Made by a program: the position numbers and the translations under genes
The notes under the pieces: model-generated
The model's database searches: none
What the model saw: only the letters and a program-made list of their open reading frames with translations
What the model was told of the DNA's origin: nothing
DNA from: an uncultured Bacteroidales bacterium
GTDB taxonomy: Bacteria; Bacteroidota; Bacteroidia; Bacteroidales; Paludibacteraceae
DNA: 64,000 nucleotides
Direction of reading: 5' to 3'
NCBI GenBank assembly: GCA_902780495.1
Contig: CACZFM010000008.1
Location: forward strand, 1 to 64,000
Part shown: positions 1-9,507 of the stretch, piece after piece
Layout of the letters: each line of letters starts with the position of its first letter
How positions within the stretch are numbered: the stretch's first letter is position 1

Positions 1-174
1 ACTCCTTTCGGTTATAGCCCCGTTACCGTAGATTCGCAACACTTGGGTAGAATCATTATACTCCCAATACACCTGCTCGCCACAAGTGCCATTGGATACA
101 TCCGCGTACGCACTCGTTCCTTTTAATAGTAAAAAGGCTACAAAAAGCAGACAAAAAACATTTTTCGTTTTCAT
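1..174 (-). CDS. Secreted BspA-like protein, N-terminus only (runs off the left edge)
   Basis: An ATG at 174 opens a frame that stays open to the window edge, about 58 residues. It begins with a signal peptide (MKTKNVFCLLFVAFLLL, then a small-residue cleavage region) and continues with a NGTCGEQVYWEYN segment. That segment closely matches the start of the downstream-facing neighbour at 184-2214 (NGVCGEHLTWSYD), so the two are paralogues. The start lies 9 bases after the neighbour's stop on the same strand, so both are probably one transcript. By analogy it should be an exported leucine-rich-repeat protein, but no repeat is visible in the part available. Confidence 0.7.
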   Translation of the reverse strand, partial: MKTKNVFCLLFVAFLLLKGTSAYADVSNGTCGEQVYWEYNDSTQVLRIYGNGAITERS

Positions 175-183
175 GATCGTATA

Positions 184-2214
184 TTATTTCAGTTGATTTC
201 CTTGAATACTATATTCTGCGTCACCACGACGGATGATGATTTGCCCGTTGCGGAAGATTTTTCCGTTCTCCTCCTCACAAGTTCCAATGAAATCGACACT
301 TGTGGGCGTTGCCGATGCTTCGGGGTTAGACGGGATGACCGGCGGAGTCGGGATAATCGCATCCCCGCCTTCTTGCAACGTCCCTGGATAACCCGTTGTG
401 GCAAACGCGCCGATATAGACATGAATAGGCGTACCGCTTTCGTCCAGCGAAGAAAGCACATAATTATACCGTGAGGCGGCATCAAGTCCTGTTACTTTGA
501 AGGACAAGGTATAAGGCTGATTGTCATCGGCATTATTCATCGGTACTCTTCTGCTTGGCGCAGAGAAATTGATGGCGAGTAATTGGCCGCGACTACCGAG
601 TGTTAGTTTGCAGAAAACTGTTCCGTCTTTATAGATATCTATCTGATAGGAATGTGCGGCACTATCGGTTGGCCATGTAAAGTCGGCGGTTGTCTCTGCG
701 GCATCAACGGTGACGGTGCGTTGAATCATCGCTGAATCCGGCGTGTCGTTCATGCGGAAACGTCCCCAATACGGGTGTTGACGGTACAGTTTGCGGCTAT
801 CCGGCAACACAGATAACAAGGTGCTATCCGGGATGTCGGCGAGTGTTCCTTCTGATACCGCCGGAGGAGTGGCTGCCCAGACGGTGATATGTGTGACAGC
901 GCTATCGCCTTTGAAAGCATTGTTGCCGATAAGTACGACATTTTTGCCGATAGACAGTTCTTTGAGTGCTGACCAGTTCTCAAACGCGTTCGTGCCGATG
1001 GAGACGACTTTGTCGGGAATGACGAGCGAGTCTTGCAGTTTGATGCCTGTGAAGGCACTGCCGCCAATCATGGTCAGTTCTTTCGGAAGCACAATGGAGT
1101 CCAAGTTCGGACATCCCGAGAAGGCATTATCCCCGATAGTGCTGACGCTATCCGGTATCTCGACTCGCCTCAAGGCTGAACACCCGTTGAATACGGAAGA
1201 ATTGATGGCTTTCACTTTCTCCGGAATGGTGATATGCTTGATTTTCGTGCAGCTCCTGAACGCCTCTTGGTGAATGGCTGTCAGCGTGGATGGCAGCAAC
1301 ACTGTCTCTAACAGACTGTTTCCCATAAACGCTCCCTGACCTATCCATTTGCAACCCTCCGGCAACTCTACTTTCTTCTGGCGCGTCCATCGGCATAAAC
1401 TTGCCGGCACAAACTCCACATCCGGACCGAAGATAAAATCCCCTTTCCAATAATCGTACAGATTATAGAATACTGACGAAGATGTGGGCGGATTCTTGGC
1501 GTTCCAAACAATAACAGGACTATTGTGGAGACACCACGAGATCTGTTTGTTCGAGCGGAAAGTCGCCGGGAAGAACAGCGTATCCTGAAGCGGAATAGTG
1601 GCTACGTCATTGGGGTCGTATGCTTCCGGTTGACCGTCAAAAATACTGCCGTCAATCACCTCCAGGCAGTCCGACCACCGGACAGATGTTAGTCTATAGC
1701 AGTTCTCGAATGCCATTTGCCCGATATACTTGACGCCTTTGCCCAAATCGCACTTCACCATAGTCGTGCAGTTCGCAAAAACGTATTGCCCTACCGTATC
1801 CACCGAATTAGGCAGTTGAACCTCTTTAAGTTTATAACAGTTTTCAAACATATTTGCGGGAATCTTCGTCACGCCGTCAGGTATCTCGCACGCCGTCAGG
1901 TTCCACCAATCTTTGAAGGTGGCTCCGCTGAAACCCGTGAGACCTTCGGGCAAAGAGATAGTTTTGCAGGAGTTGTATGGATAGTAGGTTTTGTAACTTG
2001 TTGCCCATGAGGAGGCTTGAAGGACTTGCTTGTTCCACCAGAGGCTGTCCACCGTGTTTTTCAAAACCCCGTAACCCTCAATGGTCATGTGCGCTGTCTC
2101 CGTGTCATAACTCCACGTCAGGTGTTCGCCACAAACGCCATTATACACTGTTGCATTACTTTTTCCGGCTATGACAGCCAGACTAAGGATGAAGAAAATG
2201 AATTGTTTTTTCAT
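184..2214 (-). CDS. Secreted BspA-family leucine-rich-repeat protein
   Basis: This 676-aa protein has a signal peptide (about residues 1-21) and a Cys-containing N-terminal cap. Roughly residues 60-490 are BspA-type (LRR_5) repeats with the recurring pattern 'I..G.F..C..L..V.LP.S...IG..AF'. A fibronectin-like stretch follows (about 500-610), then a linker rich in Pro. The protein ends in a short tail with NGQIII and YSIQGNQLK, which resembles the ends of other secreted proteins in this window and may be a T9SS signal. BspA repeats are typical of surface adhesion proteins in Bacteroidales. It has its own promoter (2234-2264). The partial paralogue at 1-174 follows after 9 bases. Confidence 0.88.
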   Translation of the reverse strand: MKKQFIFFILSLAVIAGKSNATVYNGVCGEHLTWSYDTETAHMTIEGYGVLKNTVDSLWWNKQVLQASSWATSYKTYYPYNSCKTISLPEGLTGFSGATFKDWWNLTACEIPDGVTKIPANMFENCYKLKEVQLPNSVDTVGQYVFANCTTMVKCDLGKGVKYIGQMAFENCYRLTSVRWSDCLEVIDGSIFDGQPEAYDPNDVATIPLQDTLFFPATFRSNKQISWCLHNSPVIVWNAKNPPTSSSVFYNLYDYWKGDFIFGPDVEFVPASLCRWTRQKKVELPEGCKWIGQGAFMGNSLLETVLLPSTLTAIHQEAFRSCTKIKHITIPEKVKAINSSVFNGCSALRRVEIPDSVSTIGDNAFSGCPNLDSIVLPKELTMIGGSAFTGIKLQDSLVIPDKVVSIGTNAFENWSALKELSIGKNVVLIGNNAFKGDSAVTHITVWAATPPAVSEGTLADIPDSTLLSVLPDSRKLYRQHPYWGRFRMNDTPDSAMIQRTVTVDAAETTADFTWPTDSAAHSYQIDIYKDGTVFCKLTLGSRGQLLAINFSAPSRRVPMNNADDNQPYTLSFKVTGLDAASRYNYVLSSLDESGTPIHVYIGAFATTGYPGTLQEGGDAIIPTPPVIPSNPEASATPTSVDFIGTCEEENGKIFRNGQIIIRRGDAEYSIQGNQLK

Positions 2215-2233
2215 ACCATTACGAATTTGATTG

Positions 2234-2264
2234 CAAAATTACTATATTTTTTTGATATATGCAA
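2234..2264 (-). promoter_or_regulatory. Bacteroidetes-type promoter for the BspA-like gene pair
   Basis: Read on the minus strand, TAATTTTG lies at 2241-2234 and a TTG -33 element at 2264-2262. The distance from TTG to TA is 23 bases. An A-rich tract lies between the boxes. The -33 box touches the stop of the upstream gene, so the BspA pair has its own start of transcription. Confidence 0.75.
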
Positions 2265-2265
2265 A

Positions 2266-3204
2266 TTAATAGTATTCTATTCCATAACAACGGCAGGTGC
2301 GATAGGTCTCTTGATGAGATTTATATGGGGCAATGCGGTACGCGATTTTAATGCCGATAGTATACGGATTAGAAGATGACACGAGTCTTTTTCCTTGGCG
2401 TTGAGCCGCCATGACAGGCGTCAGTATACGTTGAAGAGGGAAGCCGTCTCGTGTATCCGAGAGCATCAAGAGTGATGTGCGGTCGGATGTCTTATCTTGG
2501 ATGGAAGAGAAGGAATAGTCAAAATAAATACCAATAGAGAGATAGGATTTGGTGCGCTGCCCTGTATGAACCAAGAAGTCATATCCCAATTCCATTGCCA
2601 GCCAGTACTGCACCTTAGGTAGTGAATTTATTTCTCCTTTTTGTGATGCACGGAAAGCAGGAGAAGCGGCAAGTGGGAAGGATGTATATACCCTGTTATT
2701 TTGAAGGGGATAATACACCGACAACGCAGCATTTTCCGCCGTTTCTATCCATCTTCCATCGAATGGAAAAACGAACTTCGGTCCGATGTAGAAAGAGAAG
2801 TTGTTTTTGGAAAGCCCCAACTGCACAGGTATGCCAACCGACCATGTTGTGTAGGTCTCATTCAATCTTCCGATGGCGTAATCCACCTGCATGGGTACGT
2901 TCTCTACATCTATAACCGAATAAGTGTCCGTATAGTCTGTTTTGCCATAACCGGTTTGACAACGCTCCAGAGTAGAAGCTATCCGAAAACCGATTACATA
3001 AGAAGAATGGTAGGCATAGCCAAGTTGCATTCCCCCATGAAACCCGGGAACAGATGAGACATAATGGCATAGGGCATCCTCGTTCGCCATGCCCGCACGG
3101 AATCCGATTTCGAACAAGTGTGATGCGTGTGCCATAAGAAATGCAGGCAAGAACAATATGACAAATATAAAGTATCTCACAATATCATTCTTTTTTCCGT
3201 CCAT
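2266..3204 (-). CDS. Predicted outer-membrane beta-barrel protein
   Basis: This is a 312-aa protein with an N-terminal signal peptide (hydrophobic FIFVILFLPAFLMA). The rest has many alternating aromatic/polar segments and Gly-rich turns such as GFRAGMAN, GGMQLGYAY and GIKIAYRIA. These are typical of PorT/OMP_b-brl-like barrels, though I cannot name the family. The ATG at 3204 overlaps the preceding gene by 28 bases. A GTG at 3180 overlaps its TGA as GTGA and would leave an equally good signal peptide, so translational coupling from 3180 is a real alternative. It is the second gene of an operon from the promoter near 5383. It could be a partner of the secreted protein encoded just upstream. 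Confidence 0.72.
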   Translation of the reverse strand: MDGKKNDIVRYFIFVILFLPAFLMAHASHLFEIGFRAGMANEDALCHYVSSVPGFHGGMQLGYAYHSSYVIGFRIASTLERCQTGYGKTDYTDTYSVIDVENVPMQVDYAIGRLNETYTTWSVGIPVQLGLSKNNFSFYIGPKFVFPFDGRWIETAENAALSVYYPLQNNRVYTSFPLAASPAFRASQKGEINSLPKVQYWLAMELGYDFLVHTGQRTKSYLSIGIYFDYSFSSIQDKTSDRTSLLMLSDTRDGFPLQRILTPVMAAQRQGKRLVSSSNPYTIGIKIAYRIAPYKSHQETYRTCRCYGIEYY

Positions 3205-5324
3205 ATACGAGTACCTTGTTGGTAGCGATAGAGGTAAATACCATGGGTCATTTGCTCCTCAGAGACTTGTTCTCCACAACTGTTATAGATCCGTACCCGG
3301 ATAGGTGTTTCTTCGGTGGAACTGACTATTTCAAGGATATTAGACCAGATAATCTCCTCATTATCTATGGTAACACGAAGTTGGAAGGTTCCATTTAATT
3401 CGTTTTGTTCCGCGTAGTCATCGTCCGTTGCTCCCTGAATAGGATTCAGGTCTTTATACCATTGGAAGGCCGTCGGTGTCCTATTTGGGAAAAAGCGGCA
3501 CAAAGCAACGTTGTCACACAATAACTGCCAATTGTATTTATTGACGATGATAGGATAGAGCCGTTCACAGTGGATGGTATCCAAGGTGCAAATATACAGA
3601 ATACTGTCGCAGCCGCGAGGGCTGGTTACCAAGAACTCTTGGGTTGATGGTTCATCGAATAGCCTGCCGCGCCATAAGAAAGGCATGAGCGTGTCACAAA
3701 CAACCGTATCTATCGGCGCATATTGAAGATCAGGGCAGCATAGTTCGGAATGGAGCGTATAGACTCCTTTTTTAATCTCACAGCCGTATTTATTTTTATA
3801 TATAATTTCGTATGTGGTATCTTTATAGAATATAGTATCGTGCCAGCGATACGGCATAAGGGTGTCGCAGACCGTGATTTTTTCGATTTCATCTATTCTT
3901 TCCGGACATGGCGGTGTGCAGTCTCTGACCCTGAGATGGAAGGGGTCACTCACCGCGCGGCAATACCGCGCATTCTCTACATCCACATCGGCAGAAGTAA
4001 CGCAGAGCCGATACCATCCGTCATCGCTAAGTTTGACAGAATCAAAAGAAAGTTGTTCGCCCAAGACTACATTGGTCCATCCGTCGCTATTGAACGGCAA
4101 GCTGTCCGGCGCGTATTGCCAGAGGTAATTGTAGGGCTGCTTAAACCCGCCATCCGTTGTGACAGACGAATTAAAAACATACGATGAATCCTTGCAAACC
4201 TCATGCTCGGATAAAATAGATACGATATGACCGCAGAGCCGAATCTCAATGTCATCCATCGCAAAATCATTACCTATATTATCGTTTTCGTCATTGAAGA
4301 TAGACAGCCGAATTACATGCACTCCTTCGGGCACATGGAAAGTCGCTCCGACGAGATGCCACGGAGCCGACATTGTTTGCGGAATTCCATATTGACGATA
4401 ATCAGCCGGTGCCGGTTCTATCGATCCCGAGGATTGTTCCCAAATCGTATCGTTGTTATATTCGTTTGTGATAAGAAAACGTACTTTTGGGCGAGCATAT
4501 TTATGTCCTGGTTCCAACACATTCGCCACGTATGCGGAGAAAGAAAGATCCATTTCATGGCAAACATCAAACCTAGTCATATAAAAAGCATCATTGCCTC
4601 CCTTTCCATCAACCTCTAACATATACCCGCGCGTGTAATCATTCGGATAGGTATGGTCGTCTTGAATAAACCACTGGGAGTACATATCGGCAGTCGTGCT
4701 GAGATTGAGACTGTTCTGCCAGCCGTATTTGGCTACGATGAACTTACCGCTACTGGGAGAGGTGCGTTGTACGTCGAAGTCTTGCCGATACTTGGAACTC
4801 ATTGTGATCAAACGTGTTGGACTAGTAACAGGATCGGAAGGGTCATTGCCGCCGAAATCCTCTCGGAAAAGAATCGTTCCGTGCGGACAGACATTCTCGG
4901 AAATCTCATCCGGCCATGTATATCTATAAGGTGTACACCCACCTTCAACCTTCTCCATATAAACCGGTTCACTCACGATCCACCTATCCGGCATCCCTAA
5001 TTCATCTTCCCTTGCAACCAACACGCGATACCAGCCTTCCTGTAAGTTTGTGGGGCGTTGGGTATATCCCCATGTCGGAGTCTTGTGCGTGTAGGCCAAG
5101 CGAGTCCAGGTTATACCATCTGCTGAGTATTCGTACATAAAACGGTGGGAATCACCGAAATAACCGTCATCGATGAATTCCTGTGAAAAAGTAATGAACG
5201 GATTATCTGTACAAAGCGCATCTGCCGTAGGTTGCAGTATGACATAGGAATTGGCATACAAACTGCCGTGCATTGCACCTAAAATGCATAAAAATACAAG
5301 AATATTTGATTTTAATTTGCACAT
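3177..5324 (-). CDS. Large secreted protein with C-terminal T9SS-type sorting domain
   Basis: This is a 715-aa protein. The frame is open to 5378, but that ATG lies inside the -7 box, so the ATG at 5324 (MCKLKSNILVFLC, a signal peptide) is chosen. The middle has a lectin/MAM-like region (about 150-375: GTILFREDFGG, then a long beta-rich stretch ending MDDIEIRLCG) and Ig-like segments. Two repeats begin CDTLMPYRW and CDTLMPFLW and end in GC(E/D), a pattern seen in large Bacteroidetes surface proteins. The last 35 residues (VRIYNSCGEQVSEEQM, then GIYLYRYQ) match the type A C-terminal domain recognised by the type IX secretion system. No enzymatic motif is seen. It is the first gene of an operon with the barrel protein. 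Confidence 0.78.
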   Translation of the reverse strand: MCKLKSNILVFLCILGAMHGSLYANSYVILQPTADALCTDNPFITFSQEFIDDGYFGDSHRFMYEYSADGITWTRLAYTHKTPTWGYTQRPTNLQEGWYRVLVAREDELGMPDRWIVSEPVYMEKVEGGCTPYRYTWPDEISENVCPHGTILFREDFGGNDPSDPVTSPTRLITMSSKYRQDFDVQRTSPSSGKFIVAKYGWQNSLNLSTTADMYSQWFIQDDHTYPNDYTRGYMLEVDGKGGNDAFYMTRFDVCHEMDLSFSAYVANVLEPGHKYARPKVRFLITNEYNNDTIWEQSSGSIEPAPADYRQYGIPQTMSAPWHLVGATFHVPEGVHVIRLSIFNDENDNIGNDFAMDDIEIRLCGHIVSILSEHEVCKDSSYVFNSSVTTDGGFKQPYNYLWQYAPDSLPFNSDGWTNVVLGEQLSFDSVKLSDDGWYRLCVTSADVDVENARYCRAVSDPFHLRVRDCTPPCPERIDEIEKITVCDTLMPYRWHDTIFYKDTTYEIIYKNKYGCEIKKGVYTLHSELCCPDLQYAPIDTVVCDTLMPFLWRGRLFDEPSTQEFLVTSPRGCDSILYICTLDTIHCERLYPIIVNKYNWQLLCDNVALCRFFPNRTPTAFQWYKDLNPIQGATDDDYAEQNELNGTFQLRVTIDNEEIIWSNILEIVSSTEETPIRVRIYNSCGEQVSEEQMTHGIYLYRYQQGTRIWTEKRMIL

Positions 5325-5375
5325 ATAGAAAAAATGTGTTAATCTTGCCACCGAAATACGTTTTGAAATCTGGTG

Positions 5376-5406
5376 CAAAGGTACTGCTTATTTTTGATGT
5401 GTGCAA
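5376..5406 (-). promoter_or_regulatory. Promoter of the secreted-protein/barrel operon
   Basis: On the minus strand the -7 box TACCTTTG is at 5383-5376 and the -33 TTG at 5406-5404, 23 bases apart. Transcription would start near 5369. This rules out the first ATG of the frame (5378) and supports the start at 5324. Confidence 0.8.
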
Positions 5407-5717
5407 ATTTAGCAGTTGTACGAGTGGTATTTAGTAAGTTTTGTAAATTGTTGTAAATAAGCAAATTAAAAATTTATATAAAAAATAAAGTTGTACGATT
5501 GGGTTTTTTGCCGCTTGGAGGCTTGATTTGCTGCTTTCAAAGTTGCTCTAAAAGTGCCCGTTTGAACTAAAAACAATAAAAATGGCACTTTTTTGACCCA
5601 ATACTTGCACATGTCAGGAAATAGTTGTAATTTTGCAGCCGAAATCAAAAGTACACTACTTGGTGGACCACCAAACGGTGTACCGTGCAAACATCAATAA
5701 ATAAGACAATTACAACA
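5407..5717. other. Divergent intergenic region with two palindromes
   Basis: No gene is seen in these 310 bases. The segment holds a 9-bp inverted repeat (AAAAGTGCC at 5550-5558 and GGCACTTTT at 5584-5592) just upstream of the ATPase promoter. A perfect 15-bp palindrome TTGGTGGACCACCAA lies at 5660-5674 in the transcribed leader, followed by the small hairpin CGGTGTACCG at 5676-5685. The leader palindrome sits where a repressor could block transcription of the ATPase operon; this is inference. Confidence 0.5.
5605..5635 (+). promoter_or_regulatory. Promoter of the AAA ATPase operon
   Basis: A TTG at 5605-5607 (in TTGCAC) and TAATTTTG at 5628-5635 are 23 bases apart. Transcription should begin near 5642, giving a leader of about 75 bases that contains the 15-bp palindrome at 5660. 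Confidence 0.65.
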
Positions 5718-6848
5718 ATGGTAAAGGATGCAAACAAGACTTTTGTGTATGGTGTTTCTGTAGGAGGAAACAACTTCACCGATCGCACCAAAGAGAGTCA
5801 TCGTTTGAAGATGAATTTTGAGAACGGGCTCAATGTGGTACTCATATCTCCGCGTCGTATGGGAAAGACCTCATTAGTCAAGCACGTACAGGGGATAGTA
5901 GATAAGTCCTTGATTCAAACAGTATTTGTGGACATCTATGATTGCCGGTCGGAGTATGATTTTTACAATAAGTTCGCTGAAGCACTCTTGAAGCAAACCG
6001 CCAATAAAATGGAACTGGCGATAGAAAATATCAAGCGATTTTTAGTGCGTCTTGCTCCGAAAGTGTCTTTTAGTCCTGATCTGACATCTGAATACTCCTT
6101 TTCTTTGGGTATCACGCCTAAAGAGTATTCTCCCGAAGAGATATTAGCCTTGCCGGAATTATTAGCAAAACATATCGGCAAACATATCGTTGTTTGTATT
6201 GATGAGTTTCAGCAGATAGGCGAATGGCCGGATAGTCTCTACGTCCAAAAAAGGATGCGTGGAGTCTGGCAACATCAGCAACATGTGTCTTATTGCTTGT
6301 TCGGTAGCAGACAACACATGATGACCAATATCTTCCAAAACAAACGAATGCCATTCTATCAGTTTGGCGAACCGAACTACCTGCAACCAATCCCGACAGC
6401 TGATTGGATACCATTCATTCAAGGCAAGTTCAAAGAAAAAGACTTGACTATTAGCGAAGAATATGTTACAAAGATATGCGAGATTGTGCGAAATCAATCC
6501 TCATATGTACAACAATTGGCATGGGATGTAATGCTCAATACTGATATAGAAGTAACTGAAGACGTTATTAAACAAGGCGTGAGTGATTTGTTGGATCAAT
6601 GTACACCTTTGTTTATGGAACAATTAAATTCACTTACTACCTATCAGATGAATTTCTTGCGTGCCATCAATGACGGACAACACGACCAGTGGACATCGCA
6701 AGAAGTAATGGGCAAATACAACTTGGGCACAAAATCCAATGTCACCAAGATGCAAAAACTATTACTCGAGAGAGATTTTATCGAGCGTCGTGAAAGCGGA
6801 CTGTATCTCTCCGATCCGGTTATGGAACTTTGGCTGAAACAACACTAA
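5718..6848 (+). CDS. Orphan AAA-type ATPase (archaeal ATPase / DUF234-like family)
   Basis: This is a 376-aa protein. The frame extends to a GTG at 5685, but the ATG at 5718 gives the usual family start (VKDANKTFVYG, then NFTDRTKE). The P-loop is SPRRMGKTS at about residues 45-53 and the Walker B is VVCIDEFQQ at about 158-166. A C-terminal winged-helix-like region (about 290-370) contains YNLGTKSNVTKMQKLL. This matches the stand-alone 'ATPase domain predominantly from Archaea' family, which is common in Bacteroidales. Its cellular role is unknown; roles in DNA-linked or defence functions have been suggested for relatives but nothing here shows one. The gene behind it starts 12 bases downstream and is probably cotranscribed. 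Confidence 0.82.
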   Translation: MVKDANKTFVYGVSVGGNNFTDRTKESHRLKMNFENGLNVVLISPRRMGKTSLVKHVQGIVDKSLIQTVFVDIYDCRSEYDFYNKFAEALLKQTANKMELAIENIKRFLVRLAPKVSFSPDLTSEYSFSLGITPKEYSPEEILALPELLAKHIGKHIVVCIDEFQQIGEWPDSLYVQKRMRGVWQHQQHVSYCLFGSRQHMMTNIFQNKRMPFYQFGEPNYLQPIPTADWIPFIQGKFKEKDLTISEEYVTKICEIVRNQSSYVQQLAWDVMLNTDIEVTEDVIKQGVSDLLDQCTPLFMEQLNSLTTYQMNFLRAINDGQHDQWTSQEVMGKYNLGTKSNVTKMQKLLLERDFIERRESGLYLSDPVMELWLKQH

Positions 6849-6860
6849 TAGAAGCGAATT

Positions 6861-8300
6861 TTGAAAATACAATACGCATATATCACATGTCTTTTCGTGC
6901 TAACAATCAGTTGGAGCGGATGCCGGTTTGTAGTTTCGGATGTCCCCGAACGGCTTCAAAAAGCGGAAGAATTGTATCGTCAGGGTATCACATCCAACAA
7001 TAGTAGTCAGTATGAAACTTCGACCGACTACTTGAAACAAGCGGAAGAGATGCTGGTGAGTCTTCCGCAATCTGCACAAAGAGACCAATTATTGGGACTG
7101 ACATGGTTTCGGTTAGGCAATACGTCAGAGAGTGATATGCTGTATGACATCGCCCAATCTTACTATCGCAGAGCGATACCGATGCTTAATCCGGATAGTA
7201 ATGCAGTCTATCTGGCATGTGCTTATCGCGATATAGCACGTACGATGGCTATCACCGGTGGCGAACAAGACAGCGTCCTTTGGTATTTCTCGCAAGCAGA
7301 GCAATATGCGCGCGCAGCCAATAGCCCTTTGTTATTACTGGATATAGATGCCTATCGCTATCAGTTATGTTACCCTGACAGCGTGTCCCACCGTCTGGAA
7401 GTCTGCAAACAACTGGCGGAAGAATACGGGGTACATACGCGCTATTCGGAATTAGTAGAACTGCTGTTGGCACAACATGCCACGGACTCTGCTGCATATT
7501 ATCTGGAAAGGCTCCAGCCTACGGATTCTGCCTACACCTATTGGTTTGAGCAGAGTTATGCCTATCTCCAAAGCAAGATACTCCGTCAGCGCGGACAAAC
7601 GGATATGGCATACAATGTACTTTTGAGTTTATATGACCGCAAGATAGAGGAACTCCAGCGCGATGCGGGTGCGCGCACGTACGCGCTCTCCTTGCATTAT
7701 GATGTGGCACGTGAGCAACAGAAAACGGAGGAGGCGCAACGCGAAAGACAATGGCAGCGCACGATTTCGGTGATACTGGTTCTGTTACTGGCCGTTGTTG
7801 TGATGCTTTTGGTCGTGCTGTGGCGTTATTGGCAACAGCGTCGTCGCGAACAGGCAGGACAATTGCAGTCGCTCCGCGATAAATATGTGCAACAGCTGCA
7901 ACTTGCCCTTGAACGGCTGCAACAGAAAGTGAACCTGACCAAAGAGATAGAACTACAACGCATGAGGGGTAAAGAGGTGGAGTTCCCGAAATGGTTGCAG
8001 ACCTACCGAGATGAGCAACTGATGATGAGCAAAGAGAGTCTAGATGAACTTATTGCCTCCATCGACAAGGCGTTGGACGGCGCCATCAGCCGCTTGCGCA
8101 CAGCGTATCCGGAACTAACCGAATCAGATATGCAGTTTGCCATACTTTCTATCATAGGCGCATCGGACAATGATATGTCCATCGTTCTGAATGTACAGAA
8201 ACAAACCATCTATCATCGTCGTCAGATTGTCCGCAAACACGTCAATCCCGATATCGATGACATCGATGCCTGGCTTCGCACGTACGTGCTAAGTATATAA
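6861..8300 (+). CDS. Membrane-anchored TPR sensor-regulator with C-terminal helix-turn-helix
   Basis: This is a 479-aa protein from a TTG start 12 bases after the ATPase gene. The N-terminus ends in a lipobox-like TISWSGC, so it may be lipidated. Residues about 25-290 are helical repeats of the tetratricopeptide type (YRQGITSNN, YYRRAIPML, YFSQAEQYA). A single membrane segment lies at about 300-322 (VILVLLLAVVVMLLVVLW) and is followed by a Gln-rich coiled coil. The C-terminal 50 residues resemble a helix-turn-helix (ESDMQFAILSIIG, NVQKQTIYHRRQ). This layout is known from Bacteroidetes regulators of the DUF6377 type, in which a periplasmic TPR region is joined to a cytoplasmic HTH. Targets are unknown. 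Its tight linkage to the ATPase suggests a shared function. Confidence 0.75.
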   Translation: MKIQYAYITCLFVLTISWSGCRFVVSDVPERLQKAEELYRQGITSNNSSQYETSTDYLKQAEEMLVSLPQSAQRDQLLGLTWFRLGNTSESDMLYDIAQSYYRRAIPMLNPDSNAVYLACAYRDIARTMAITGGEQDSVLWYFSQAEQYARAANSPLLLLDIDAYRYQLCYPDSVSHRLEVCKQLAEEYGVHTRYSELVELLLAQHATDSAAYYLERLQPTDSAYTYWFEQSYAYLQSKILRQRGQTDMAYNVLLSLYDRKIEELQRDAGARTYALSLHYDVAREQQKTEEAQRERQWQRTISVILVLLLAVVVMLLVVLWRYWQQRRREQAGQLQSLRDKYVQQLQLALERLQQKVNLTKEIELQRMRGKEVEFPKWLQTYRDEQLMMSKESLDELIASIDKALDGAISRLRTAYPELTESDMQFAILSIIGASDNDMSIVLNVQKQTIYHRRQIVRKHVNPDIDDIDAWLRTYVLSI

Positions 8301-8326
8301 TAGTGTAACACAAAAGTACTGCTTTT

Positions 8327-9490
8327 TTACAGTCGGTGGGCACCGTCCGCTATTTCCGCAATATAGAAATCAGCCGTCAAGCTGGTTCGCGCTGTATAAG
8401 CCTCGCCAACGGAATGGATGAATGCCGGAATGGCCTCTTCACGCACCAGCGACACCGTACATCCGCCAAAACCGCCACCCGTCATACGGCTGCCAATCAC
8501 ACCGTCCACCTGCCATGCGGCTTCTGCCAAAGCATCCAGTTCGGGACCCGTCACTTCGTAGTCATCGCGCAAAGAGATATGGCTCTGATTCATCAGCTGT
8601 CCGAACAACTCAATATCGCCCGCTTGCAATGCCTCCACAGCTCGTCGTGTACGGTTCACCTCGCCCACCACGTGACGCGCACGCCGGAAAGCAACGGCAT
8701 CGGTGATAGCCCCTGAACATGCCTCAAAGTCCGCAAGCGTCAGTTCGGCCAGGTTCTTCAAGTCCGGGCGTACGCTCCGCAATTGGGCAAGCGCCGTCTG
8801 ACACTCGGAGACACGTGCGTTGTATGCGCCTGAATCCAGTTTATGCGGCGAATGGGTGTTGGCAATAACAATCTTTATGCCGCGCAGCGCCACCGGCACC
8901 AACTGAAACTCCATGGTATCACAGTTGAGGAAAATAGCATAGTCTTTCTTGCCATGCGCCGAAGCAAACTGGTCCATGATACCGCAATTGACTCCGGCAA
9001 ACTCATGCTCGGATGCCTGTCCCACCAAGGCGATCTCGGTGCGGGACAAACGGGTCTGCCACAGCTCCGAAAAAGCGAATGCCGTAACCACCTCAATGGC
9101 TGCCGAAGAGGATAATCCTGCACCCTGCGGCACATCGCCGGAGAACAGCAAATCATATCCCGTCTGCGGCATCCAACCCCGACGGACCAACTGCGCGATA
9201 CAGCCCAATGGATAGTTCGCCCAACAACGGTCAGGCAAGACTTCCGTCAGTTTATGCAACGGCACATCCACACCTTCCGACACATTCAACGAACAGAAAC
9301 GGAACACGCCGTCCGTGTTCGGAGCCAGCAACAAAGATGTTCCGAAAGACAAAGCACACGGGAAGACGAAACCACCGTTGTAATCGGTGTGTTCGCCAAT
9401 CAGGTTGACCCGTCCGGGTGCGAAATACGCGGCCTCGGAAGGTCGGCCGTAGGTTTGCAGAAAAGCGTTTTGCAGTTGTTGAAGTTGCAT
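8327..9490 (-). CDS. galK: Galactokinase
   Basis: GalK phosphorylates alpha-D-galactose to galactose 1-phosphate in the Leloir pathway. The 387-aa product carries all GHMP-kinase signatures: the galactose-binding PGRVNLIGEHTDYN near residue 30, the phosphate loop PQGAGLSSSAA near 120, GIMDQF with the catalytic Asp near 170, and GSRMTGGGFGGC near the C-terminus. The frame runs on to 9688, but the ATG at 9490 gives the normal family length and lies just past folE. It is the last gene of a four-gene minus-strand operon, 17 bases after folE, and converges with the regulator gene. No other gal genes are adjacent. A galactoside hydrolase-mutarotase is encoded at 29.6 kb. Confidence 0.96.
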   Translation of the reverse strand: MQLQQLQNAFLQTYGRPSEAAYFAPGRVNLIGEHTDYNGGFVFPCALSFGTSLLLAPNTDGVFRFCSLNVSEGVDVPLHKLTEVLPDRCWANYPLGCIAQLVRRGWMPQTGYDLLFSGDVPQGAGLSSSAAIEVVTAFAFSELWQTRLSRTEIALVGQASEHEFAGVNCGIMDQFASAHGKKDYAIFLNCDTMEFQLVPVALRGIKIVIANTHSPHKLDSGAYNARVSECQTALAQLRSVRPDLKNLAELTLADFEACSGAITDAVAFRRARHVVGEVNRTRRAVEALQAGDIELFGQLMNQSHISLRDDYEVTGPELDALAEAAWQVDGVIGSRMTGGGFGGCTVSLVREEAIPAFIHSVGEAYTARTSLTADFYIAEIADGAHRL

Positions 9491-9507
9491 AAGGGTAGAA
9501 CTAAAGG

